The notes under the pieces were generated by a model. The model ran no database searches. It was given only the letters and a program-made list of their open reading frames with translations, and was not told the origin of the DNA. A stretch of DNA of 64,000 bases, taken from NCBI RefSeq assembly GCF_000426765.1, contig NZ_AUFZ01000018.1, positions 1 to 64,000 of the forward strand, written 5' to 3'. The stretch is from Vibrio litoralis DSM 17657 (lineage in GTDB: Bacteria; Pseudomonadota; Gammaproteobacteria; Enterobacterales; Vibrionaceae). Position numbers and translations under genes: made by a program. This document shows, one piece after another, positions 25,366-34,006 of the stretch. Each line of letters starts with the position of its first letter. The first letter of the stretch is position 1.

Positions 25366-25479
25366 AAGTTCCTAGTAACGAGTTCCTAGATTCGCTTCGC
25401 TACTAGAAAGAGCATGGTAGTTACGGGTCGCGTGAACGCTTCGCTTAGTGTTGCGAGAAAAGCTTTCCATGCTATCCGA
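25366..25479. repeat. Degenerate GAG/CTC-rich intergenic repeat
   Basis: The gap after btsR contains short repeats such as CTAGTAACGAG and TTCGCTTCGCTACTAG, related in style to the 76-bp repeat that follows. No gene or clear terminator is seen. Confidence 0.45.
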
Positions 25480-25555
25480 AAAACGTTTCTCGGTATTCGT
25501 GGCTCGATAGTGTTTCCGAGCCACGAGAAGCAAAGCGCCCTAGCAACGAGATTCG
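25480..25555 (+). repeat. 76-bp direct repeat, copy 1
   Basis: Identical over 76 bp to 28207-28282. It starts AAAACGTTTCTCGGTATTCG and ends CTAGCAACGAGATTCG, and has an internal inverted repeat (GTGGCTCG/CGAGCCAC). It abuts the stop codon of the RimK-like gene at 25556. Confidence 0.95.
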
Positions 25556-27022
25556 CTAAAACCCTCTCAACTGAATCCGGCGCAAAAACTCCGTCATAAT
25601 GCGATCATAAAGCAAATCACCTAACCACAGATCTTCGACTTTATTGTCAATACTAGGATTGTCGTTCACTTCAATTACATACACGTGACCATCAATTTCT
25701 TTTAGATCGACGCCATATAAACCGGAACCAATTAAGTTCGCCGCTTTCACTGCGGTATCGACTACGTTCTTAGGCACTTGTTTCAAGTCTAACGTATCAA
25801 AGCTACCAGAGGTTGTACGTCCGCTATTATGATGTTGGTAAATCTGCCAGTGACCGCGGCTCATGTGATAACGGCAGGCATAAATCGCTTGTCGATTCAT
25901 CACTCCAATTCGCCAGTCAAAATCGGTTGGCATAAAGGCTTGCGCTAAAATCAACGCACTCTTATCAAACAATTCCGCCGCTTTAGCTTCTAAGGTTGAT
26001 TCATCGGTCACTTTGACTACACCCACTGAAAATGCGCCATCCGGAATTTTTAGCACTAAAGGTAAAGACATGTGTTCTAGCAAACTTTGCTTCCAGTTCG
26101 GATCAAAGCTACGTAAAATCATCGACTTCGGCGCAGGTACATTGTGTCTATCCAGTAACTCAGTCAGGAATACTTTATTAGTACACTTCATGATCGATTC
26201 AGGATCATCCATCACCACTAAACCTAGCTTTTCCGCTCGCTTAGCAAAACGGTAGGTAAAGTTACTGATGTTAGTGGTGGCGCGAATAAATAAGCCATCA
26301 AACTCACTCAAACGCGAAAAGTCATCGACGGTAATCGTCTGCAGGCTCATCCCCAAACGATTGGCAGCTTTCTTAAAACGATTAAGCGCCACTGAATCTG
26401 ACGGTGGCATTTTTTCTTCCGGATCCACCAGCATCGCAATGTCATAACGATATTGTTTACTTGGTTTCGGTGAACTACGCCACACTTTATTGGAGAACAA
26501 CTCTAACGACTGAGCAAACACATCTTGTTCTTGATTGTTTAAATCTTGAAACGGAAACGGCGCAACCTTAGCTAATTGCCACTGCTTACCATGCTTTTTC
26601 AATTCGATATCTAACACTGGGATCATAAAGTGCTCAAACAAACGACGAGCGACTTTTTCTAGCCCTTTAATATTGGTGCGACCAAAATACACTTTACCGG
26701 CTACTTGCTCTGCATCAACAAAGTGTTTATTCAGGTCTTGTTCAGGAAGAGAGATGACAAATGGCTGATTAACATCATTGATCGCCATGACTCTAGGAAT
26801 AACCCGATGCCCACGCGCTTCGGCCAATAATGAACAATAATAACCATTACTCATGTAGCCATAATCACGGCATAAATTAAGAACTTGCACGCTTTTATGC
26901 TTTTCTGATTTATCCGATAAGAAGCTAGGTTGAAGATACTGATCGACGGTGACAACTTGGTCAGAAGGAAAGTACTGACGCCAGTCGCTGTCTTTATCTG
27001 TCACAATAACAAAATTTGCCAT
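25556..27022 (-). CDS. RimK-like ATP-grasp ligase with N-terminal RLAN domain
   Basis: A 488-residue protein. The N-terminal third (MANFVIVTDKDSDWRQYFP...) is the RimK-associated RLAN-type domain. The C-terminal part is an ATP-grasp ligase (about residues 220-480) with PLVLKIPDGAFSVGVVKV, FDWRIGVMNRQAIYACRYHM and the metal-binding VYVIEVNDNPSID. ATP-grasp ligases of the RimK family join amino acids to protein or peptide carboxyls. The ATG at 27022 follows AGAGGAAAATGGATTC. It is divergent from a GNAT/C39-peptidase gene, a pairing I recall as conserved in Vibrio. The substrate is unknown. Confidence 0.85.
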   Translation of the reverse strand: MANFVIVTDKDSDWRQYFPSDQVVTVDQYLQPSFLSDKSEKHKSVQVLNLCRDYGYMSNGYYCSLLAEARGHRVIPRVMAINDVNQPFVISLPEQDLNKHFVDAEQVAGKVYFGRTNIKGLEKVARRLFEHFMIPVLDIELKKHGKQWQLAKVAPFPFQDLNNQEQDVFAQSLELFSNKVWRSSPKPSKQYRYDIAMLVDPEEKMPPSDSVALNRFKKAANRLGMSLQTITVDDFSRLSEFDGLFIRATTNISNFTYRFAKRAEKLGLVVMDDPESIMKCTNKVFLTELLDRHNVPAPKSMILRSFDPNWKQSLLEHMSLPLVLKIPDGAFSVGVVKVTDESTLEAKAAELFDKSALILAQAFMPTDFDWRIGVMNRQAIYACRYHMSRGHWQIYQHHNSGRTTSGSFDTLDLKQVPKNVVDTAVKAANLIGSGLYGVDLKEIDGHVYVIEVNDNPSIDNKVEDLWLGDLLYDRIMTEFLRRIQLRGF

Positions 27023-27127
27023 GAATCCATTTTCCTCTAGCAAAAAAACAATTTGTCGTATCTAATCATTAAGCCGTGATCTTGAAGTAAGACACGCGCC
27101 ATGATCATTATCAGGTGGGGCAGTAAG

Positions 27128-28237
27128 ATGGAATTTCGCCGAGCAACGCTACAAGATTTACCCGCTTTAATTGAACTAGAAAACCTAGTATTCAGCAGTG
27201 ATACCATTGCGCCAAGACAAATGAAACGCTTTATTCAATCTCAACATAGCATGGTGTTTGTGGCTCAACAGCAGCAACAAATAGCCGGTTATGCTCTTCT
27301 CCTTTTCCATCAAGGAACACAACTGTCTCGCCTTTATTCTATTGCGGTTAACCCGGAGTTTCGTGGCCAACAAATCGCTCAGCAACTGGTTGAAATTTGC
27401 GAACAATCTGCTTTAGAACAAGGTTCAACCACATTACGCCTAGAAGTCAGAAATGACAATATTGCCGCGAAGAATTTATATCAAAAGCTCGGCTACAAAC
27501 CATTAAAAGTGCTGATCCATTATTACGATGATTTAGCCGATGGAATTCGAATGCAAAAGCGTTTGACCGCCAGCCAACCTAAAACTTTATTGACGATGCC
27601 GCTGTATATTCAAACCACGCCTTTCACTTGTGGCGCGGCTTGTTTATTGATGGCATTTTCAACCTTAGATAAACAATTTCAGCTCGGACGAAAAGAAGAA
27701 TTACAGCTGTGGCGTGAGGCCACCACCATTTTTATGGCAGGAGGTCACGGAGGTTGCAGCGGACATGGTTTGGCGTTAGCTGCTAAGAAACGTGGCTTTG
27801 AAGTTGAGCTCTGGACTCAATCACAATCGACACCTTTTATTGATAGCGTGCGCGATGCAAATAAAAAAGAAGTGATTGAAATTGTTCACCAAGATTTCTG
27901 CCAACAAGCGGAAGCGCTCGGTATTGCGTCGATTAGCGCCCCACCGAATAATCAGCAAATTGAACAATGGATTGAGCAAGGCAAGTGCGTACTATTATTA
28001 ATCAGCACGTATCGATTTAATGGCTACAAAGAGCCGCATTGGATTATTTTATCCGGCATGAATGAACAGTTTTTCTTTATTCATGATCCACACAGCGATG
28101 CCAAAAAAGATGTCTCGTCTTCTGCTTCGATTCCTGTCAGTAAAGCAAGCTTGGCGCAAATCATCGGCTTTGGAAAACAAAAACACACCGCTTGTGTGGT
28201 AGTGGGAAAACGTTTCTCGGTATTCGTGGCTCGATAG
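27128..28237 (+). CDS. GNAT acetyltransferase fused to C39-like cysteine peptidase
   Basis: A 369-residue two-domain protein. Residues about 1-145 are a GNAT fold with the acetyl-CoA loop VNPEFRGQQIAQQLV. Residues about 160-360 resemble the peptidase C39-like (DUF3335) group: the catalytic Cys is in TTPFTCGAACLLMAF, followed by GGCSGHGLALAAKKRGF, and HWIILSG and FFIHDPH supply the His and Asp. There is no transporter domain, so it is not a bacteriocin exporter. Divergent from the RimK-like gene, it may process or recycle a peptide modification made by it (inference). The last ten residues (RFSVFVAR and neighbours) are encoded by the 76-bp repeat, so the native C-terminus may have been replaced. 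Confidence 0.83.
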   Translation: MEFRRATLQDLPALIELENLVFSSDTIAPRQMKRFIQSQHSMVFVAQQQQQIAGYALLLFHQGTQLSRLYSIAVNPEFRGQQIAQQLVEICEQSALEQGSTTLRLEVRNDNIAAKNLYQKLGYKPLKVLIHYYDDLADGIRMQKRLTASQPKTLLTMPLYIQTTPFTCGAACLLMAFSTLDKQFQLGRKEELQLWREATTIFMAGGHGGCSGHGLALAAKKRGFEVELWTQSQSTPFIDSVRDANKKEVIEIVHQDFCQQAEALGIASISAPPNNQQIEQWIEQGKCVLLLISTYRFNGYKEPHWIILSGMNEQFFFIHDPHSDAKKDVSSSASIPVSKASLAQIIGFGKQKHTACVVVGKRFSVFVAR

Positions 28238-28282
28238 TGTTTCCGAGCCACGAGAAGCAAAGCGCCCTAGCAACGAGATTCG
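28207..28282 (+). repeat. 76-bp direct repeat, copy 2
   Basis: A perfect match to 25480-25555 in the same orientation. It overlaps the last codons of the GNAT/C39 gene and ends 3 bp before the antiporter stop codon. Together the two copies bracket the RimK-like and GNAT/C39 pair. Confidence 0.95.
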
Positions 28283-28285
28283 AAC

Positions 28286-30070
28286 CTATTCTTTTATCAA
28301 ACTCACCACTGTCCACCCTTCTTCCGTAGTATGAGTACTATCGTTAGAAAGAATATGAATATTACCTTTAGGATCCACGGTAAACAGCGATAGACGATGG
28401 CCATCAACGTATTTCATCACATAATCTTGCCACTTAAATTCAGCGGTTAATTTGGTGTGTTTGATCTCAGCACCTTGGTTAATCAGGCTCGCCAGTTTTT
28501 TATAACTAACATCATCACCCAATAAAACTCGACCATGTTTTTCTTCTGCTAAGCGGTGCTTTTCATGCTGGTTTTCTTTGCTTTTGCCATTTAAGAAAAA
28601 CACTCGGCGTTCGCTAAATTCCGCCATAAAGTATTTTGCGGCAACCACATTAAAGTGCTTATCTGGCGTTACTGCGATCAAGTTACCAATGCCGATTAAA
28701 TCCAAATATTCTTCTGCATGGCTGGAAATCGGGTTGCCGTAATAGGTTTCCAAACCTTGCATGCGAGCTTTACGAATGTACTCCCAGTTAGAATCTGTGA
28801 TGACGATTCGGTAGCCATATTTTTGTAAAGCAGTAGCGAAGGTTCGGCCAACATCATTTGCCCCGACAATCAAGAAGCCTCTTGGCGAAGGCTCAGATAA
28901 ACTCAGCGCATTGGCTAATGGCCTCGCAGTAATACTTTGCAGTACCACGGTTCCCACAATCACCATAAAGGTTAACGGAACCAGCAAGCTCGCACCTTCT
29001 ACACCGGAATCAACTAACTTAATCGCAAATAATGACGAAATAGATGCCGCAACAATGCCTCGTGGCGCCACCCAAGCAATAAAGAATTTCTCTTTAAAGT
29101 TAAGACTGCTGCCGATAGTGGCAATAAAGATCGCAATTGGGCGGGACACTAATTGTATTGCGGCAAACAGTACCGCCGAGGCAACACCTAGAGTGGCAAA
29201 GTCTGCTAATTCCATTCGCGCGGAAAGCATTAAAAACAACCCAGAAATCAGTAAAATGGTCAGGTTTTCTTTAAAGTGCAGAATATTCTGGATATTGACG
29301 CCTTTGGCATTCGCAAGCCACATACCCATTACGGTTACCGCCAATAAGCCAGACTCAGACTCCAAAGCATTAGAAACTGCAAACACGCCGAGTACTAAAG
29401 TTAGCACCGCAAATGGTTGTAAATACTCAGGTAATAAACGGCGTCTTAATAGCTGAGCTAGTAATATTCCCGCTAAACCACCGAGTACGATGCCGATCAA
29501 TAAGATCAAACCGAACACATGCAAACTGTGCATCTTGCTACTAGAAACAATGAATTCGTAGACAATTACGATAAAGAGCGCACCAATTGGATCGATTAAA
29601 ATCCCTTCCCAACGCAATATGTTGGCCAACTTGGATTTTGGCCTTACTGTGCGCAGTAGTGGCACCACTACCGTAGGACCGGTCACCACGGTTAAGCTGC
29701 CAAATAACAGCGCCAACGGCCAACTAAAGTCGAGCAAATAAAAGGTGAAGACACTGGTAATCGCCCAAGTAATTAATGCCCCGATAGTGACAATGTTGAT
29801 CACGGTTCGGTTTACTTCGCGGATCTCCTTTAAATTCAGCGTTAAACTACCTTCAAATAAGATCACCGCAACGGCTAAGGAAATAAGGGGGAAGAGCAAA
29901 TCGCCGAACATTTCATTCGGCTGAAAGATATGCGTAATCGGGCCAATAATAAAACCGGCGATCAATAGAAATAAAATCGCTGGCAACTTCATTCGCCATG
30001 CCAACCATTGGCACCCTAACCCTACTAACCCAACAGCGGCAAGCATCAAACCTAGATCTTCAGTGATCAT
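28286..30070 (-). CDS. Cation:proton antiporter (CPA1/NhaP type) with C-terminal regulatory domain
   Basis: A 594-residue inner-membrane antiporter. About 12 transmembrane segments span residues 5-395, including the exchanger core motif EGILIDPIGALFIVIVYEF with its conserved Asp. Residues about 395-590 are cytoplasmic, with a TrkA-N/Rossmann-like part (GFLIVGANDVGRTFATALQKYG). It exchanges Na+ or K+ for H+. Ion specificity cannot be read from sequence. It shares no operon with its divergent or convergent neighbours; the stop codon is next to the 76-bp repeat. Confidence 0.87.
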   Translation of the reverse strand: MITEDLGLMLAAVGLVGLGCQWLAWRMKLPAILFLLIAGFIIGPITHIFQPNEMFGDLLFPLISLAVAVILFEGSLTLNLKEIREVNRTVINIVTIGALITWAITSVFTFYLLDFSWPLALLFGSLTVVTGPTVVVPLLRTVRPKSKLANILRWEGILIDPIGALFIVIVYEFIVSSSKMHSLHVFGLILLIGIVLGGLAGILLAQLLRRRLLPEYLQPFAVLTLVLGVFAVSNALESESGLLAVTVMGMWLANAKGVNIQNILHFKENLTILLISGLFLMLSARMELADFATLGVASAVLFAAIQLVSRPIAIFIATIGSSLNFKEKFFIAWVAPRGIVAASISSLFAIKLVDSGVEGASLLVPLTFMVIVGTVVLQSITARPLANALSLSEPSPRGFLIVGANDVGRTFATALQKYGYRIVITDSNWEYIRKARMQGLETYYGNPISSHAEEYLDLIGIGNLIAVTPDKHFNVVAAKYFMAEFSERRVFFLNGKSKENQHEKHRLAEEKHGRVLLGDDVSYKKLASLINQGAEIKHTKLTAEFKWQDYVMKYVDGHRLSLFTVDPKGNIHILSNDSTHTTEEGWTVVSLIKE

Positions 30071-30115
30071 CGAACATACTACCTATTATTAACTATTCAC
30101 AGATATGCGATAACA

Positions 30116-30490
30116 TTAGTTATTCAGCTGACTATCATTCCAACCGCGTTGCCATTCCATACGGAACTTTTGTGAATCAGGCGTTCCTTCACATACACCT
30201 TCATAATAATTGCCGCTCAAACCAATTTGATAAGCATGATTAGGGTTACAGTATTCGTTAATACCTTTTAAATAGCCGTCAGCATAATCATTAATATTGA
30301 CCGCGCCGTAATCTTTAAAGTCTCCCGCGGTACGGTGTTGCTTACCTTTAATACCATCAGAATAACCAACCGCATTCCAGTCACCCGCTTTGGCGTAATC
30401 TTCCGCAGTGCTAGTACAAGCTGCCACTAAAAGTAGCCCTGCTATTACACCAAGATTTCTAATCCACTTTTTAACTTGAGCTTGATTCAT
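30116..30490 (-). CDS. DUF2799-type lipoprotein
   Basis: A 124-residue lipoprotein. The signal peptide has a lipobox LVAAC (Cys25) followed by Thr-Ser, so outer-membrane sorting is predicted. The mature part has repeated aromatic-Gly motifs (WNAVGYSDGIKGK, YADGYLKGINEYC, WQRGWNDSQLN) characteristic of the DUF2799 family. It has three Cys besides none paired obviously. It lies 45 bp upstream of the antiporter gene on the same strand. The function is unknown. Confidence 0.75.
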   Translation of the reverse strand: MNQAQVKKWIRNLGVIAGLLLVAACTSTAEDYAKAGDWNAVGYSDGIKGKQHRTAGDFKDYGAVNINDYADGYLKGINEYCNPNHAYQIGLSGNYYEGVCEGTPDSQKFRMEWQRGWNDSQLNN

Positions 30491-30607
30491 TGATATTCCC
30501 TTCTGTTCATCACACTGATATTTATCACAACTATTACACAGGTCACATTTAAAACAAATCGAAAAGCGCCACTAAGTTAACAATAAAACCACTTACTAAG
30601 AGTAGTG

Positions 30608-30635
30608 ACCGCTCAATTGTATATGCGACCACTCA
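30608..30635 (+). promoter_or_regulatory. Two BtsR-like direct repeats upstream of cstA
   Basis: ACCGCTCA (30608-30615) and ACCACTCA (30628-30635) are direct repeats with a 20-bp period. They match the ACC(G/A)CT(C/T)A repeat that I recall for E. coli YehT/BtsR at the yjiY (btsT) promoter. They lie about 90 bp before the cstA start. Confidence 0.72.
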
Positions 30636-30720
30636 TCAAAAGGTTAAATGCTTGTTACTAAGGCTGGGATTATTATGTATGCCGTACTCCTCAACCCTTT
30701 TATTGAACAGGACAATAATT

Positions 30721-32211
30721 ATGATGATGTTCCTTTTTTGTGTAGCCGCATTGATTGCTGGTTACTTTATTTACGGAGCTTTCGTTGAAAAAGTTTTCGG
30801 CATTAATGAAAACCGCACTACTCCGGCTTACTCTAAGCAAGATGGTGTCGATTATGTACCAATGTCGAACAAGAAAGTTTACCTGGTTCAACTATTAAAC
30901 ATTGCTGGTGTCGGCCCAATTTTCGGCCCAATCATGGGTGCCCTTTACGGCCCAGCTGCGATGCTTTGGATTGTTTTAGGGTGTATCTTTGCAGGTGCGG
31001 TTCACGATTACTTCTCTGGCATGCTTTCTATTCGTAACGGCGGAGCTTCGGTTCCTTCCATTACAGGTCGCTACCTGGGTAAAGGCGCAAAACACTTTAT
31101 GAATGTGTTTGCGATTATTTTACTGCTATTAGTCGGCGTGGTTTTTGTTTCAGCGCCAGCTGGAATGATCTCCAATTTAGTCAATGAACAATCAAACTTC
31201 TCTGTTTCGATGGGAACAATGGTAGTGGTTATTTTTGCTTACTATATTTTAGCGACGCTTGTACCTGTTGATAAAATTATTGGTCGTTTTTACCCTCTAT
31301 TTGGTTTCCTATTAATTTTCATGTCTGTTGGTCTTATCAGTGCTATCGCATTTTCTAGTGACTACTCGATTTTATCTGGCTACCAATTTAGCGATATGTT
31401 CACTAACATGAACCCAAATGATCTTCCTTTATGGCCAGCCCTATTCATTACCATTGCTTGTGGCGCGATTTCAGGCTTCCACGCGACTCAATCACCACTG
31501 ATGGCACGTTGTATTGAAAACGAAAAGAATGGCCGCTTTGTATTCTTCGGTGCCATGATCGGTGAAGGTGTCATTGCGCTTATTTGGTGTGCGATTGCTC
31601 TATCTTTCTTTGGATCAATGGATGCATTAAGCGATGCTGTCGCAAACGGTGGCCCAGGCAATGTGGTCTACTCATCATCATTTGGTTTATTAGGTGTGTT
31701 TGGCGGTATTATCGCCTTCCTAGGAGTGGTTATTCTTCCAATTACTTCTGGCGATACTGCCTTCCGTTCAAGTCGTTTAATCTTGGCTGAATATTTTAAC
31801 GTTGAACAAAAAACGCTGAAAAACCGTTTATTAATGGCGATGCCTTTGTTTGTTATCGGTGGCATCTTAACTCAAGTTGATTTTGGTATTATCTGGCGCT
31901 ACTTCGGTTTTGCTAACCAAACGACTGCGGTAATGATGCTATGGACTGCATCTGCTTACCTACTGCGCTTTAACAAATTCCATTGGATCACTACAATTCC
32001 TGCCATGTTTATGACTACGGTATGTATAACCTTTATTTTAAACAACAGTACATTAGGATTTGGCTTACCGATGCAAACCTCAACCATTATTGGTGTTGTA
32101 GCAATGCTATTTATCACAGGCTACGTGATTAAAATTTCTAAAGGTAAAGGCGACCCAGAGTTCGACCAAACTGAAGAAGATAAGTTGAACGCAAAACCTG
32201 AGACGGTATAA
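30721..32211 (+). CDS. cstA: CstA/BtsT-family carbon starvation (pyruvate/peptide) transporter
   Basis: A 496-residue inner-membrane protein of the CstA family, shorter than E. coli CstA and BtsT (about 700), as in other vibrios. Signature segments include NIAGVGPIFGPIMGALYGP, GAVHDYFSGMLSIRNGG and SGFHATQSPLMARC; about 12-13 transmembrane helices are visible. The ATG at 30721 follows ACAGGACAATAATT; 23 upstream codons are rejected. BtsR-like boxes upstream and the btsSR genes nearby suggest pyruvate-responsive control and pyruvate uptake, though CstA proteins also take up peptides. No small YbdD/YjiX partner gene follows it. Confidence 0.92.
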   Translation: MMMFLFCVAALIAGYFIYGAFVEKVFGINENRTTPAYSKQDGVDYVPMSNKKVYLVQLLNIAGVGPIFGPIMGALYGPAAMLWIVLGCIFAGAVHDYFSGMLSIRNGGASVPSITGRYLGKGAKHFMNVFAIILLLLVGVVFVSAPAGMISNLVNEQSNFSVSMGTMVVVIFAYYILATLVPVDKIIGRFYPLFGFLLIFMSVGLISAIAFSSDYSILSGYQFSDMFTNMNPNDLPLWPALFITIACGAISGFHATQSPLMARCIENEKNGRFVFFGAMIGEGVIALIWCAIALSFFGSMDALSDAVANGGPGNVVYSSSFGLLGVFGGIIAFLGVVILPITSGDTAFRSSRLILAEYFNVEQKTLKNRLLMAMPLFVIGGILTQVDFGIIWRYFGFANQTTAVMMLWTASAYLLRFNKFHWITTIPAMFMTTVCITFILNNSTLGFGLPMQTSTIIGVVAMLFITGYVIKISKGKGDPEFDQTEEDKLNAKPETV

Positions 32212-32220
32212 GCGTTACTC

Positions 32221-32294
32221 GGAAACTCGAAACTAGAGCGCGTTGCTTCTCAGAAAAGATAAAGACCGATAGTTGAGAGACTGTCGGTTTTTTT
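32221..32294 (+). terminator. cstA terminator, tandem repeat unit 1
   Basis: ACCGATAGT-TGAGAG-ACTGTCGGT (32265-32288) followed by seven T residues. The unit from 32221 is repeated 99 bp later with about 85% identity. Confidence 0.85.
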
Positions 32295-32319
32295 GTTTTT
32301 ATAGTTGAAAGCGATATTC

Positions 32320-32393
32320 GGAAGCTCGTCGCTAGAGCGCGCAGCTTCTCGGAAAAGATAAAGACGATAGTTGAGAGACTATCGGTTTTTTTG
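32320..32393 (+). terminator. cstA terminator, tandem repeat unit 2
   Basis: CGATAGT-TGAGAG-ACTATCG (32365-32384) with a following T run, a second copy of the unit at 32221. The CTAGAGCGCG and TTCTCGGAAAAG parts relate it to the other GAG-rich repeats of this window. Confidence 0.82.
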
Positions 32394-32740
32394 TATATGA
32401 AGAACGGTTGATAAGGCACTTACGATTAGTAATTTTGAGTTAATTAGGTATCATTTTGGACAAAAATGAATCGCTCCGGCCCCGTCATCCCGCACATGAG
32501 CCTAAGCGAAGAAGATGCGGGATCTAGCTTTTAAACATAAATTGAGCTAGAGAGATGGATAACTCAACGTTGGGCAGAAACAAGTGAGAGTAAAACAAAT
32601 ATAAGTCTTTGGCATAATAAGAAGTAATGAAAATCACTCTTCAAGGGTACTAAAAAGCCCAATGATAGAGCCATGTATTACATAACGCTCTAAAGAAATG
32701 ACACTTCACTTAACTGCTTTCTTTTATTCAAGATGTTGCA
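32394..32740. other. Gene-free left edge of accessory island
   Basis: About 350 bases without a supportable gene. It contains one REP-like hairpin (32484-32525) and otherwise AT-rich sequence downstream of the radical SAM stop codon. Confidence 0.5.
32484..32525. repeat. REP-like hairpin, type 1 copy 1
   Basis: A 42-bp element starting GTCATCCCGCACATGAGCCT and ending ATGCGGGATCT, with the inverted arms ATCCCGCA/TGCGGGAT. One mismatch from 35486-35527. Confidence 0.85.
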
Positions 32741-34006
32741 TTATTTCGAAGTCGACTGAATATATTGACTATTCAGATCACGTATATCAGAGTATTTTGA
32801 AGCCGTTCTAACAAAAACAGGTAAATCATAGTTATCCACTTCATTTGTTTTTTCAATACCATCGAAATACTCGGGATTGTAAACACCTAACTTTCCAACC
32901 CACATCTCTCGGAGATAGTTCAACCATTCGGGTTGGGCTGTGTCTATAATGGAAAGTCGAGCCTTTGAATTGAGATAGGTAGATATCGCACTATTGGGAA
33001 CCCATCCAGATAGGTAATCTTCAAAATATAACTTTTCTCCTATAGACTTTGATTTTGCTAATGAGACGATGTTAGCCGTGAAGTAATTAGCATTTTCTAA
33101 ATACAAGTTTGAAGCAGCACAGCATGCATTGCCATCCGAGTGTAGAAGCAAGTCATTATCTGCAAAACCAAAACTCATACCTTTAGACCTAGTTTGAACT
33201 GCTATTTCTGTTAAGTTAGGCACTCTATAGCTAGCTGGAAGTATGTATTCTCTCCCCTGTTTTAATGCGCCAAGTTTTTTATAATAACTAATGGGGCTCC
33301 CTTCCAATATGTCGATTAACTTACTGCCAAACTTTTTGTTTGCATCTATAGGACACTTTAAATACTCAGCAGAAATGTGTTTTACACTAGACGAAGCGGC
33401 TAAATCTAGAACGTGACTGAAGAATTTCTCATGTCCCGGAATTATTGGCTGAAACCTAAAGCAAACTGGAATACCTTCACTATCAAGTACCTTAGCGGAC
33501 TTTGCCAAGTCCTCTATTGCTACACATCCTCTATCGATTCTATGTCTTTGTTCATAATCGACTATCGTCGTCGAAAATCTAACATAAGCGTTTGAGCCAG
33601 AAACTATCTCTAAATATTCATCACGGGTTATTTCGTCACTTTTTGTACTTACAATAACTGGGTAGTTAAACTCTTTTAGAATTTTTAAATACTCTAACGT
33701 GACTTTTTCTCTAGATTCTAACTTTGTAAATGGATCAGACATGCCACCCAGTTGGAAAGGAACTCTACGCTCTATTAGTTCATCAAGAGCTGAACTGACT
33801 TTACCGTTAGATACCCGAGTTAGCCTATCTAGAAGAGAAGATGGATTTCCAACTTTCAACTCTCCCCGTCGGCCAAAGCCTTGTCTTGTTAAGGCAAAAC
33901 AATACTCACAAGAAAACTGACATCGGTTATAAGGGTCTAATCGAAGTGGAGTAGCACAGAACCCAACTTGACTAGTGAGACCTGCATAATATTTATATGA
34001 CTTCAT
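32741..34006 (-). CDS. Radical SAM protein, SPL (spore photoproduct lyase)-like family
   Basis: A 421-residue radical SAM enzyme. The 4Fe-4S/SAM motif CQFSCEYC (C-x3-C-x2-C) lies at about residues 29-36, after YYAGLTSQVGFCATPLRLDPY. GGMSDPFTKLE (about 93-103) and VIVSTKSDEITRDEYLE are SPL-like TIM-barrel motifs. A C-terminal extension with CCAASNLY (about residues 290-297) might bind another cluster. The ATG at 34006 overlaps the stop of the upstream membrane protein gene (ATGA) and follows AAGGAACAA, so the two are coupled. Members of this COG1533-like group are mostly uncharacterised. The substrate is unknown; DNA, peptide or small-molecule chemistry are all possible. Confidence 0.8.
   Translation of the reverse strand: MKSYKYYAGLTSQVGFCATPLRLDPYNRCQFSCEYCFALTRQGFGRRGELKVGNPSSLLDRLTRVSNGKVSSALDELIERRVPFQLGGMSDPFTKLESREKVTLEYLKILKEFNYPVIVSTKSDEITRDEYLEIVSGSNAYVRFSTTIVDYEQRHRIDRGCVAIEDLAKSAKVLDSEGIPVCFRFQPIIPGHEKFFSHVLDLAASSSVKHISAEYLKCPIDANKKFGSKLIDILEGSPISYYKKLGALKQGREYILPASYRVPNLTEIAVQTRSKGMSFGFADNDLLLHSDGNACCAASNLYLENANYFTANIVSLAKSKSIGEKLYFEDYLSGWVPNSAISTYLNSKARLSIIDTAQPEWLNYLREMWVGKLGVYNPEYFDGIEKTNEVDNYDLPVFVRTASKYSDIRDLNSQYIQSTSK

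Noticed and set aside
25414..25599. Short plus-strand ORF across the first 76-bp repeat
   Set aside because: It is made mainly of repeat sequence, lacks a Shine-Dalgarno and overlaps the RimK-like gene end.
27128..28237. Bacteriocin-type C39 ABC exporter
   Set aside because: There is no ABC or transmembrane domain; the C39-like fold is fused to GNAT only.
28911..29456. 181-codon plus-strand frame inside the antiporter
   Set aside because: A shadow frame of the membrane protein; composition is non-coding-like (Ala/Thr/Asn-rich antisense).
32138..32419. 93-codon minus-strand frame with internal repeats (FIFSEKLRAL...FIFSEKQRAL)
   Set aside because: It is the reverse of the tandem terminator units after cstA, so the peptide repeat is an artefact of DNA repeats.
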